64,000 nt of DNA from Pedobacter heparinus DSM 2366. GTDB taxonomy: Bacteria; Bacteroidota; Bacteroidia; Sphingobacteriales; Sphingobacteriaceae. This document shows, one piece after another, positions 45,238 to 54,059 of this stretch. The translations under genes and the position numbers were made by a program. The stretch covers positions 4,712,001 through 4,776,000 of the forward strand of contig NC_013061.1 of the NCBI RefSeq assembly GCF_000023825.1. The letters are read 5' to 3'. Below the pieces are notes generated by a model. The model made no database searches and was not told where the DNA came from. It was given only the letters and a program-made list of their open reading frames with translations. Every line of letters begins with the position of its first letter. Positions within the stretch are counted from its first letter, which is position 1.

Positions 45238-45822
45238 GTGCTAAGTAAGGTCTGTACACCACCCCTATATAAAGAAATTTATCTTAAAGACGGTCTTGAG
45301 CCGGAAATGATTTTACAGTATTACGATCAGCTAGCTCAAGATGATACACAAGGCCTGGCATTTTCCCGTAAATTATATTGGAAACGCGGGGAACTTCTGA
45401 TAAATCATGATTTTTTCAGGATACCGGAAAAAGATAGAAGAAAGGGTATTTCAAAAGCAATATTATTTGCCAGTTTGAAACAATACATCAATATGGCCGT
45501 TAATAAGATACTAATTCATGCTGCTTTAACTGATGGCGGATATGCTTGGGCAAGACATTTTTTTACGGCAACCAACAGGTTAGAAATGCGTGATATTTTA
45601 ACCACTGCAAAGCGAAGATTAAGTACCATGGAATTTGCTGCTATTCATAGAATTTACACCAATTATTATACAGGCAATCCAGGCGGAAAGGCCTTTCCAA
45701 TTTATAAATGGGCAGAATTTGACTTTATGAAACCCATTCTTAGAGGTAGTGAATGGCATGGGGGCTTGGATTTGAAAAATCAAGAACAATTGCTTAACTT
45801 TATATCATATGTTAATCAATAA
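45238..45822 (+). CDS. GNAT-like protein with GGYxWA motif (possibly 5'-truncated)
   Basis: The segment FFRIPEKDRRKGISKAIL resembles the acetyl-CoA loop of GNAT folds (R-x-x-G-x-S), and it is followed by the unusual DGGYAWARHFF. The motif GGY-x-WA recalls uncharacterised GNAT-like domains seen, as far as I remember, in phage or polymorphic-toxin-related proteins. The listed start is a GTG, but the reading frame continues upstream with protein-like sequence, so this start is doubtful. The stop overlaps the start of the next ORF by 14 bp, so the two form a pair. Function is unknown. Confidence 0.5.
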   Translation: MLSKVCTPPLYKEIYLKDGLEPEMILQYYDQLAQDDTQGLAFSRKLYWKRGELLINHDFFRIPEKDRRKGISKAILFASLKQYINMAVNKILIHAALTDGGYAWARHFFTATNRLEMRDILTTAKRRLSTMEFAAIHRIYTNYYTGNPGGKAFPIYKWAEFDFMKPILRGSEWHGGLDLKNQEQLLNFISYVNQ

Positions 45823-46192
45823 CTCAAAATTTAAAGAAGAAGGTTATACTGCAGATGAGTTACAGCCAAATGCACACAAGCAAATGGAACGAAAATGTCT
45901 GGTGATCAGCCAAACTGTAAAAGATGGTGATTTTACATTAGAAGAGGCCCTGCAATTGTATGGTGTATCACTTCAGGTGTATACTAAATATGCAGCCCAA
46001 ATTATGGTTTCAGAATTGAATGCTAAGCTTGGTGAACTAAATTCGAAAAAAGAGGAATTGCTTTTGAAAGTTAAAATTATGCACGAGGCACACAAGATTC
46101 TATTTTCTACTGTAGACGATCAAATGCCGGAAGTAACTGAACATTACAAGCATCTATCAAGTACCATAAAAAGAGCTAAAGTTAAGGCCTAA
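45809..46192 (+). CDS. Small coiled-coil protein of unknown function
   Basis: The 127-residue protein starts inside the end of the GNAT-like gene. It has a middle helix-turn region (FTLEEALQLYGVSLQVYTKYAAQ) reminiscent of a short helical DNA-binding or partner-binding element, and a long charged helix (about residues 65-90, LNAKLGELNSKKEEL). I recognise no family. The pairing by overlap suggests it works with the upstream protein. Confidence 0.5.
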   Translation: MLINNSKFKEEGYTADELQPNAHKQMERKCLVISQTVKDGDFTLEEALQLYGVSLQVYTKYAAQIMVSELNAKLGELNSKKEELLLKVKIMHEAHKILFSTVDDQMPEVTEHYKHLSSTIKRAKVKA

Positions 46193-46227
46193 AATAGCCA
46201 GGGCTAAAGGCTCTTATTTAATTGCAA

Positions 46228-46497
46228 TTATCCATTTACCATCGTGACAGGGTGTAAAAAAGATGCCGTCGAAACAAACCACTCTGAAAAATTAATCGCT
46301 ACTATTGAATCAGCTGCACTGGCTTCCTTAGTAGCTTTCTTCATGATATCAAATAATCTATCGTTAGCCGTCTGTTTGCTAAAAAAGTCCGTTAACCAGG
46401 CATTAATAAAAAGCTCAGCTTTCCTTTTACTTTCTCCGTCAGCGTTTTCAAAAGCCTCAGCTAAATTAGGAGGTACGTTTATCGCTATTTTCTTCAT
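46228..46497 (-). CDS. Small antitoxin-like protein
   Basis: The N-terminus KKIAINVPPNLAEAFENAD has the beta-strand-then-helix start common to ribbon-helix-helix-like antitoxins. The sequence KRKAELFINAWLTDFF and RLFDIMKKATKEA resembles small Bacteroidota proteins encoded with toxins. No toxin partner is seen beside it. The last 25-30 residues look unlike the first 60 and may be a changed tail. An overlapping ORF on the plus strand is less convincing because it lacks such motifs. Confidence 0.4.
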   Translation of the reverse strand: MKKIAINVPPNLAEAFENADGESKRKAELFINAWLTDFFSKQTANDRLFDIMKKATKEASAADSIVAINFSEWFVSTASFLHPVTMVNG

Positions 46498-46566
46498 CTA
46501 GGTAAGGTTAAACTTACATTTTAACAAAAAAAATCAATTTAGTTAAAGCATCAATAGCTGGACTAT

Positions 46567-46589
46567 AAAGTGACAAAACCTGTCACTTT
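46567..46589. promoter_or_regulatory. Perfect 9-bp inverted repeat, candidate operator
   Basis: AAAGTGACA and TGTCACTTT are separated by five bases, between the divergent genes starting at 46497 (minus) and 46712 (plus). The position fits an operator for one or both genes. The rest of the 214-bp gap is AT-rich with no other clear signal. Confidence 0.4.
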
Positions 46590-46711
46590 TGCTACAAATG
46601 GGAAAAAACAAAAAAGTTCAAACAAATCTTAAATACTGATGGTTATTGCGCAGCTGACTGGTTAAAGAGCAAAAAGAGCAACTATGAATAAATTTCTCAA
46701 AGGTACTTGAT

Positions 46712-48934
46712 ATGAACGCATTATCACCATGGGCCGTATCGGCAAGCGCTGAACTGGCCGGCAATTCCTCAGTACGATTTGAACTTCATGCAGATCCCTT
46801 TAATTTTAAAGTGATTGCCACCAATGATTCCATCTGGATCCAAACTGAACTTCCTAATGGAGGACGCGTCTCCTTTCGTGCAGCCTATAGCCCCGGTAGC
46901 AACCTGGAAGTAGTAAAAAGCAAACAAAATCCCCGGCAAGGGATTGATTTGAAACTTAAATCAGCCATCGGCCAACAAAAGGTTACCATCAGCGTAGACC
47001 AAAGCGAAGGATCACCCGTACTGCGTTATACCAACAGCCTGATCCCAGTTAAAGATTTGATGATGCCCAGCTGGCCAAAAGACATTTTGTTTAATGGAAA
47101 AAACAATAATCCCGAACAAACCGAAGGAAAGATCCATGCAGGCCAGTTTGGTACCCGCACAGGATTTCTTTATTTGAGCCAGATCCGGCCAAAATCTGCT
47201 ACCCTGCTCTACCTGCAAAACCTGACTGCCTTATCGGAATATGCTGAACAAACCGAAACCTCCTTAGGCGACACCGTTGGTGGCGAATGGCCGGAACTGG
47301 GATTTTCCCTGCCACCTTCAAAAAAGCCATTACCTAAGGGCAAGGAAGTCATCCTTGCCGATGCTTTCATCGCTTTTAGCGAAGAAGTACCGGAAAAAGA
47401 ACCAGACATGATACGCCTTTACCTGGATTTGCTGGCCAGGATATACCTGCTGCTCCCAAAACCGCAAACAGCATACAAACACTGGCCCGACATACTGGAC
47501 AAGGGTTTAAAAGATCTTATCGACAGCCCAGGCTGCTGGTCGCAGGTAAACGGACACAAATATTTCAATGCTTATGTAAGCGATTATGAAACCCCACCCG
47601 AAATCATGGTACAACTTGCTGTTTTGCTTCCCTTGCTGGACTATGTAGAGTGGAGTGAGAAAGAGCTTGAGGTTATGAAAACGATTAAAGCGGGACTTCC
47701 CTCTTTTTATGACAAAAAGCTGGGCACCATCATGCGCTGGCTTCCGGCAGCAGAAGACAAACTCAAAGGCGAAGAAGAACAAAAAGTTCCCAAGGTGATG
47801 GATTCCTGGTACCTTCATCACCCTTTGCTTAACCTGTCCAGATTAGCTTTGAAGGGAGATAAAATGGCTACGCAGCTTTTCCTGGATTCCCTTGATTTTG
47901 CCATCAGGGTAGCACACCATTTTAAATACCAATGGCCGGTGTTTTACAAGATGGATACCCTTGAGGTGGTTAAAGCAGAAACTGCTGAAGGAAAGGGCGG
48001 AGAAAAAGATGTAGCCGGTATTTATGCGCATGTGATGCTCCAGGCCTGGGAACTAACCGCTGAACAACGTTATTTAAAAGAAGCCGAAAAAGCTGCAAAA
48101 ACCCTGCAGGGCCTTGGTTTTAAGATCTTTTACCAGGCCAACAATACCGCATTCTCTTCGGGAGCACTATTCCGGTTGTATAAAATCACTAAAAATGAAC
48201 TATACCTGGAACTGAGTTACATGTGCCTGGCAGGCATATTCCGGAATGTGCAGCTCTGGGACTGTAATTACGGATACGGAAAAAACTTTCCGAAATTCTT
48301 TTCCCTTTATCCGCTCAACGACGCACCTTATACAGCCGTTTACGAAGAACAGGAAGTTTTTTGCGCCTTTCACGATTACCTGAAGCATGCTGAAGATGTA
48401 GACATTCTACCTTCTGTAAAACTGCTCATTGCCGAATACATCCGCTACCTGGTAGACCGTGCTGTATATTATTATCCTACTATGCTGCCCGCAGACATGC
48501 TAGAAGTAAAACCCAAAATCGGTGAAGTTGACCCCAAGCTATGGATTGCACTGGAAGACCTGCAGGATGGCTGGCTGAAATCCGGAACTGTTGGCCAGGA
48601 AGTATACGGGGCAGGTAACGCATTTGGAATTATGCCACGGCATTACCTGCAAATACCAGGCCTGCCATTCATGATTTACACCGACTACCCAACCTCAGGA
48701 TTTAATGCCAGAAAAGGCAAAAACATCAGCTTTAAGATCCTTGGAGATAAGCGGATCAGCTGCCGGATGATGCTGGTAAAAACAGCTTCAAAGAAAATCC
48801 CGGAATTTCAAATATTGCTTAAAGGACAGAAAGAACCACTGAAAGCTAGTACCGTAGCAAATGGCAATCTGGAATACATCATTCCCGGCGACAGCTCAAT
48901 CATCATTCATACACATCTTAGCAAATCCATTTAA
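46712..48934 (+). CDS. Large probable toroid-fold protein of unknown function
   Basis: No specific family is recognised. Residues about 1-210 are beta-rich. Residues about 220-640 are helical, with repeated paired-helix patterns (YLDLLARIYLLLPK, GIYAHVMLQAWELTAEQRYLKEAEKAAKTL) as in alpha/alpha-toroid glycosidases and lyases. Residues about 640-740 are again beta-rich. There is no signal peptide: the frame is closed by a stop 25 bp upstream of the ATG, so the protein is probably cytoplasmic. It converges on the polysaccharide utilisation operon, 75 bp apart, and could process an oligosaccharide product inside the cell. This is a proposal from fold pattern only. Confidence 0.55.
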   Translation: MNALSPWAVSASAELAGNSSVRFELHADPFNFKVIATNDSIWIQTELPNGGRVSFRAAYSPGSNLEVVKSKQNPRQGIDLKLKSAIGQQKVTISVDQSEGSPVLRYTNSLIPVKDLMMPSWPKDILFNGKNNNPEQTEGKIHAGQFGTRTGFLYLSQIRPKSATLLYLQNLTALSEYAEQTETSLGDTVGGEWPELGFSLPPSKKPLPKGKEVILADAFIAFSEEVPEKEPDMIRLYLDLLARIYLLLPKPQTAYKHWPDILDKGLKDLIDSPGCWSQVNGHKYFNAYVSDYETPPEIMVQLAVLLPLLDYVEWSEKELEVMKTIKAGLPSFYDKKLGTIMRWLPAAEDKLKGEEEQKVPKVMDSWYLHHPLLNLSRLALKGDKMATQLFLDSLDFAIRVAHHFKYQWPVFYKMDTLEVVKAETAEGKGGEKDVAGIYAHVMLQAWELTAEQRYLKEAEKAAKTLQGLGFKIFYQANNTAFSSGALFRLYKITKNELYLELSYMCLAGIFRNVQLWDCNYGYGKNFPKFFSLYPLNDAPYTAVYEEQEVFCAFHDYLKHAEDVDILPSVKLLIAEYIRYLVDRAVYYYPTMLPADMLEVKPKIGEVDPKLWIALEDLQDGWLKSGTVGQEVYGAGNAFGIMPRHYLQIPGLPFMIYTDYPTSGFNARKGKNISFKILGDKRISCRMMLVKTASKKIPEFQILLKGQKEPLKASTVANGNLEYIIPGDSSIIIHTHLSKSI

Positions 48935-49009
48935 AACGTCTTTCATAAGCTGTGTTTTTAAGGATATGCCCTGGAAGGCATTAACCACCGGCATCTACAA
49001 CAACAATTT

Positions 49010-52000
49010 TTACTCTGGTCTGGTAATGGTAATGAAACCGCTTAAACTTGGCCTGCTTGTTCCAAAATTTATGATATAGTAATAAGTTCCTTCAGCCAGC
49101 GGCACACCATTTAAGGTACCTTCCCAACTATTGTCATAAGCTTTTTTACTATACATTAATCTGCCCGTACGCTCAAAGATCTTCACCTCGTTATTTGGAT
49201 AAAAATCAATATTATCCACCACCCATTTGTCATTCACCCCATCACCGTTTGGAGATAGGATATTGGTTGCCTTGATCTTCAGTAAATCTTCCGGCTCGAT
49301 TAAGTTAATCGCCTTGCGTTCTGTATAGCCGCTGGCATTGGTACCTGTTAAATTCAATGGCTGAGCCCCACCAATCTGTATCCGGTGGCGTAAGCCATTG
49401 GTATTAAAAGTAGCGGTAGCGGTATTTAGTGCATAATTACCACTGCCTATAACAGGTAACCAACTGTTTCCATTATATTTTGAAATACCGAAAGGAGATG
49501 ATGGGGTAAAAGCACTGCCTTTCAGACTTGCAGGAAAGCCAACACGAAACGTATAATCTCCTGTTCCGCTTGTACGGATAACATGGTATGACGCATTTAC
49601 AAACTGGCTCTTGTCTGCAACTACACCGCCATCTGGCAAACCATTAGCTGTAAGGCCTGTAAGTACACTCATTGTAAAGTTAAATGCAGTTTCTGCAGGT
49701 GGGGTAATCCGTACAGGCAGATAATTTCCGCCATTTCCTAAAGGAATATCTCCCTGAGCAGTTGTTAATCCGGTTACTTTAACTTTCGCAATTGCACCGG
49801 AACTTGCTGACGACATGGTGTTGATATAGGAAGTGTTGCTTCCGCCTGAAACACTTGAAACAGTAATCTCTGAAGTTTCCGGAATATTCAGCAATCCTTT
49901 CTGCATATCCAGTTTTGTTATCGTCAGCCCCTGGTTCAGCGTAACACCGGCGGCTGAATTGACTACCATTTTATTGACAGTTGCATCTTTAAAAGTATTG
50001 GCTGCGATGGTTCTTGCTATCGATATAGAAGGAGAGATATTTACAAAACCTATAGTGCCATTAGTTGCATCAATTATACCAGTACTGTTTAGACCAATAG
50101 CATCTGCAACATTCATTACGGCACCTAACTTCAATTTAAGGGTATTCGCAGCTTCAACACCCAGTGCGCTAAAAGTAACATTTCCGCCTATGAAACCGAT
50201 ATTATCTACGGTAGATTTTTTAAAATTTACTGTAAGTGATGAAATGGTATTATCGTGAGCTACAGAGATAAAATTAACAGTATCTTCTGCTATCAGGTTG
50301 CCGCTGATATTCAATGTACCTGTAACGGCCGAAGAGGCTCCCCCGCTATACACAGATGATCCTCTTTGAAAAGATACATCATTTGATACACCTAGAGCAA
50401 TTCCGTCATTCACTCTCAGAAAGGTTCCTGCTATCACTGCTGGCGCTTTGGTATAACCGGTCCCTCCGCTACTAATGCTTATCTCTGTAATACCAACTTT
50501 TGCCGAAACAGCTGCTCCTGTACCATTTCCTGTAACAGACACAGTTGGTATGGATGTATAGCCAGATCCTGAATTGGTGATCACAATATCCATAATTTTA
50601 CCATTACTCACTATTGCAGTAGCCGTGGCTCCGCTTCCGCCACCACCGCTAAAAGTAACACCGGCATTAGTATAGCCAGAACCCCGGTTTTTTATATCTG
50701 CACCTGTTACTTTTACGCTTGTAATCGTTGCAACGGCACTGGTAGAGCCTGTAGCTTGTCCACCGTTAACGAAAGATAGCGCAGGAATACTGCTTAAATT
50801 ACCTGGCTCTACAATGTTTAATGCCGATACTGTACCTGCATTGACCTGTGCCCTTAAAACAGCTCCGTCCCCCTCTCCAACTATCAGGTTCTTTAAATTT
50901 CTAGTACCTGCTGCCAATGCACTTTGCCCATTTCTTACCAACAAATTAGTTGTTAATCCAAGGGCAGTTGTTGCTGTTACCCAATCTCCGTTCGTAAAAA
51001 CTTCAAACTGTGATGGGGTACCCATACTGCTACTCAATCCTGTTGTCCGATAGTCACCCGCAGCAGGAACATATTTAAATACATATTCATTAAACAACAA
51101 TGATCCGTATCCTGATAATATCGCAGTACCATTTTCTCCTCCATTGTCTTGCCTTATTTTTTCCACAACCATTTTGGTAAATTTAACCGGCTCTCCGGAC
51201 ATCCCTTTTCTGTTTACATAATGATTGTAAACCAATTCATAAAACGGAAGAAACTCTCCCCTTAAATCAGGAGAAATCACAGATCCATAATGATTTGTTG
51301 TATAGGGTACGCTATACCCTAAATTATATTTAGCGGTATATTCGGTTCCTAACAGTAACCTGTTTGAAAACAAACCATAAAGATCCGTACCTTGGTTATA
51401 CCCTATTTCGCATGCTTCCGCTAAGCCCCCTATGCCCATTTGGGTATGCTCCTGATCGCGACCGCTTTCAAAACACTGGCCGGTAGTAGGGTAAATGTAA
51501 TTGTTCAGTGTTCCTGAAGCGGTTTCGGTGGTTGACCACAAATAATTGCGCCCTCTGGTGTAAATGGCAACGTCATTTATAAAAACTCCTATTCCCATCA
51601 TAGTTTTACAAATGGCGGTATCCCAATTCCCCGCCCATCCCCCCTGGAAAGGTTCAATTACCGGATAAAATTTATACCTGAACATAGATTCCGCGCGCTG
51701 TATATCTGTCGTACTCCAGCCTGAGTTTGTATAACGCAGAATTTCCGCAGCATTAACAAAACCAAAACCATACCAGGCCGCACATAACTTGGCAGCGCCT
51801 CCGGTAATACTATCCAGGGTACCTGACCACGAGTTCAATATTGTTTTAGCTTTATCTGCATATATTTGATTTCCAGTAATGACCCACAAAATTGCACACC
51901 TGTAAGCTCTCTGACTTTGGGCAGACATTGCCCTTGACTCAGTACTGGTTGCCCCTGCGAACTCTCTATTAACAATGGCATAAGCAGGTTCCTGCACATA

Positions 52001-52210
52001 GTTTATATCGTTATAGGCAAGTAATTTAGCATATGTCGCTGCCCATGGCTGCCGTTCCGTATTTGCATAGGTCTTTAACCTGGCCAGGCCAGCAGCGTTG
52101 AACAGTATCCCCGGATGTGTCAATTGCGCTTGAACATGTAAAACGCCCATCCATAAAAACATAAATGCCAGCAAAGGCATTTTTAGTTGCTTGGTAAATG
52201 TTAAGTTCAT
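49010..52210 (-). CDS. Alginate-lyase-fold protein with repeat domains and type B T9SS sorting tail
   Basis: A signal peptide (about residues 8-29, ending VQAQ) leads into an alginate-lyase-like helical domain (about 30-390) with GNWDTAICKTMMGIGVF and ESGRDQEHTQMGIGGLAE, a pattern of the PF05426 type. Residues about 460-592 hold four G-x-GYT-type beta repeats (NRGSGYTNAGVTF, NSGSGYTSIPTV, SGGTGYTKAPAV). A long beta-rich region follows, and then a gliding-motility-associated C-terminal domain (about 983-1066, NILSPNGDGVNDKW). It is therefore a secreted or surface enzyme cutting a uronic-acid polymer by elimination. The ATG overlaps the cstA-like stop by 4 bp, so it is the last gene of the operon. 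Confidence 0.82.
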   Translation of the reverse strand: MNLTFTKQLKMPLLAFMFLWMGVLHVQAQLTHPGILFNAAGLARLKTYANTERQPWAATYAKLLAYNDINYVQEPAYAIVNREFAGATSTESRAMSAQSQRAYRCAILWVITGNQIYADKAKTILNSWSGTLDSITGGAAKLCAAWYGFGFVNAAEILRYTNSGWSTTDIQRAESMFRYKFYPVIEPFQGGWAGNWDTAICKTMMGIGVFINDVAIYTRGRNYLWSTTETASGTLNNYIYPTTGQCFESGRDQEHTQMGIGGLAEACEIGYNQGTDLYGLFSNRLLLGTEYTAKYNLGYSVPYTTNHYGSVISPDLRGEFLPFYELVYNHYVNRKGMSGEPVKFTKMVVEKIRQDNGGENGTAILSGYGSLLFNEYVFKYVPAAGDYRTTGLSSSMGTPSQFEVFTNGDWVTATTALGLTTNLLVRNGQSALAAGTRNLKNLIVGEGDGAVLRAQVNAGTVSALNIVEPGNLSSIPALSFVNGGQATGSTSAVATITSVKVTGADIKNRGSGYTNAGVTFSGGGGSGATATAIVSNGKIMDIVITNSGSGYTSIPTVSVTGNGTGAAVSAKVGITEISISSGGTGYTKAPAVIAGTFLRVNDGIALGVSNDVSFQRGSSVYSGGASSAVTGTLNISGNLIAEDTVNFISVAHDNTISSLTVNFKKSTVDNIGFIGGNVTFSALGVEAANTLKLKLGAVMNVADAIGLNSTGIIDATNGTIGFVNISPSISIARTIAANTFKDATVNKMVVNSAAGVTLNQGLTITKLDMQKGLLNIPETSEITVSSVSGGSNTSYINTMSSASSGAIAKVKVTGLTTAQGDIPLGNGGNYLPVRITPPAETAFNFTMSVLTGLTANGLPDGGVVADKSQFVNASYHVIRTSGTGDYTFRVGFPASLKGSAFTPSSPFGISKYNGNSWLPVIGSGNYALNTATATFNTNGLRHRIQIGGAQPLNLTGTNASGYTERKAINLIEPEDLLKIKATNILSPNGDGVNDKWVVDNIDFYPNNEVKIFERTGRLMYSKKAYDNSWEGTLNGVPLAEGTYYYIINFGTSRPSLSGFITITRPE

Positions 52211-54048
52211 CTCTCTACTAACTCTTTAACGGTATCACCATAATAATCCAACTGATCTGCTTTCATTTTTGACAATTGGTACCATCTTTTAAAAGTGTTC
52301 ACAAACACGATGAACATCAGTACCATGGCTATGCAGGCCAGGAAAGCCAGCAGATATTGGCCCTTGGGCAGGTACATATTCAGCACCTGCTCATAGCCCG
52401 CCCAGAAGGTGATGAGGACCATGAACACCCCGGGTATAGCAGCACAAAGGGCGTATTTTTTCCTGTTCATACGGATGAGCATGGTGGTACAAACAATCAG
52501 GCCGCAGGCTGCCAGCAATTGGTTGCTGATCCCAAATAAGGGCCAGATACTGCTTACGTTCCCTGTATACACCAGGTAGCCCCAGGAAAACGTGAACAGC
52601 AAACTGCTGATGATGAGCCCCGGCATCCAGTTCTTGTCATTGAATTTGGGGATGACCCTCCCTATCATCTCCTGCAGGAAGAACCTGCCGACCCTTGTGC
52701 CTGCATCAATAGCTGTCAGTATAAACACCGCTTCAAACATGATGGCGAAATTGTACCAGTAGGCCATTACATCGTCCATATACGGTATTTTATTAAATAT
52801 ATGGGCCATACCTACTGCAAGGGATACTGCCCCTCCTGTCCTTCCCTGCAGCTCTACCCCGATCTTTTCACTAAAATAGGCCAGGTCTATTGCCTTTAGG
52901 TCCGGATTTTGCGCAATAAAGCTTTCGTACATCTCTTTTGGGGTATTGATGGCGAAATAATCTCCCGGAAGCAATGTACAGGCTGCGATTAAAGCCATCA
53001 AAGCCACGAAGCCTTCTACCAGCATGGCGCCGTAGCCAACAAAAAGAATCTCCTTTTCATTGGTCAGCATTTTTGGAGTTGTTCCTGTAGCAATAATGGC
53101 GTGAAAACCAGAGATCGCTCCGCAGGCAATTACGATAAAAATAAAGGGCAATACAGGCCCGCCAATAACCGGACCGCCACCGCTCACAAAACGGGTAAGT
53201 GCAGGCATTTGCAGTGTTGGGTGTACAAAGATCACTCCTACTGTCAGCATGAGGATCGTTCCTATCTTTAAATAGGTAGACAGGTAATCCCTTGGGACCA
53301 ATAATAACCAGACAGGTAATACGGATGCCAGAAAGCCGTATACTGTTATGGCGATAGATATGGTTGCAATCTTCCAATGGAAAATATTACTGATGGCGGG
53401 AATCTGCATCAGCTCATGGCCTCCAATTATGGAAGCAATTAGCATAATCCCTCCAAAAATACTGGCCAGGGTAACGCTGTCTTTCCGATAGCGCATGATC
53501 AACCCCATGATCAGGGCAATGGGCATGGTTGCTATAACAGTAAACAAAGACCAGGAAGCTTCATGCATGGCGCTGATACAGGCTAAAGAAAGGCCGGCAA
53601 GCGTAAGGATAAGGATAAAAAGAATAGCTATCCCTGCTATCAAACCAGTACCTGTACCGATCTCTTTTCCTGCTATGGTAGCCAGGCTTTTTCCTTTATG
53701 TCTTACTGATGCAAAGAGCACCACCATATCATGCACCCCACCGCCCAATACGCAGCCTATCAAAATCCATAACGCTCCCGGCAGGTAACCAAACTGGGCA
53801 GCAAGCACCGGGCCTACCAAAGGTCCGGCAGCTGCTATGGCTGCAAAATGATGGCCAAACAATACATTCTTATTGGTGGCCACATAATCTTTTCCATCTG
53901 AAAATTCTATTGCAGGGGTTACGTTTGCAGCATTGAGCTTTAATACTTTATTGGCCAGGAAAATCCCGTAAAACCTATACGCAATGGCAAATACCAATAA
54001 GGCAATAAAAACTAAAGTGAGGGCGTTAACGCCATTAAAAACATCCAT
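52207..54048 (-). CDS. cstA: CstA-family transporter
   Basis: About fifteen hydrophobic helices and the family segments NVLFGHHFAAIAAAGPLVGP, GALWILIGCVLGGGVHDM and ISGFHAIIATGTTPKM identify a CstA/BtsT-type carrier. Members in E. coli are linked to peptide uptake and, for BtsT and CstA, to pyruvate uptake. Placement within the polysaccharide utilisation operon, between the lyase genes, is unusual. Together with the exported pyruvyl-transferase-fold protein two genes upstream it suggests uptake of pyruvate set free from the glycan, which is an inference. Confidence 0.9.
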   Translation of the reverse strand: MDVFNGVNALTLVFIALLVFAIAYRFYGIFLANKVLKLNAANVTPAIEFSDGKDYVATNKNVLFGHHFAAIAAAGPLVGPVLAAQFGYLPGALWILIGCVLGGGVHDMVVLFASVRHKGKSLATIAGKEIGTGTGLIAGIAILFILILTLAGLSLACISAMHEASWSLFTVIATMPIALIMGLIMRYRKDSVTLASIFGGIMLIASIIGGHELMQIPAISNIFHWKIATISIAITVYGFLASVLPVWLLLVPRDYLSTYLKIGTILMLTVGVIFVHPTLQMPALTRFVSGGGPVIGGPVLPFIFIVIACGAISGFHAIIATGTTPKMLTNEKEILFVGYGAMLVEGFVALMALIAACTLLPGDYFAINTPKEMYESFIAQNPDLKAIDLAYFSEKIGVELQGRTGGAVSLAVGMAHIFNKIPYMDDVMAYWYNFAIMFEAVFILTAIDAGTRVGRFFLQEMIGRVIPKFNDKNWMPGLIISSLLFTFSWGYLVYTGNVSSIWPLFGISNQLLAACGLIVCTTMLIRMNRKKYALCAAIPGVFMVLITFWAGYEQVLNMYLPKGQYLLAFLACIAMVLMFIVFVNTFKRWYQLSKMKADQLDYYGDTVKELVER

Positions 54049-54059
54049 GTCTTAAATTC

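Noticed and set aside
46244..46501. 85-codon plus-strand ORF opposite the antitoxin-like gene
   Set aside because: The minus-strand frame has a family-like start (KKIAINVPP) and charged helix pattern; the plus-strand frame only looks like a hydrophobic shadow.
48966..48981. Terminator between the convergent genes ending at 48934 and 49010
   Set aside because: Only a 5-bp stem (ATGCC/GGCAT) without a T tract; too weak to call.
49833..50258. 141-codon plus-strand ORF
   Set aside because: It lies antisense within the beta-rich region of the T9SS lyase; its Val/Ser/Pro-rich sequence is the complement of repeated Thr/Gly/Asn codons, and it has no motif.
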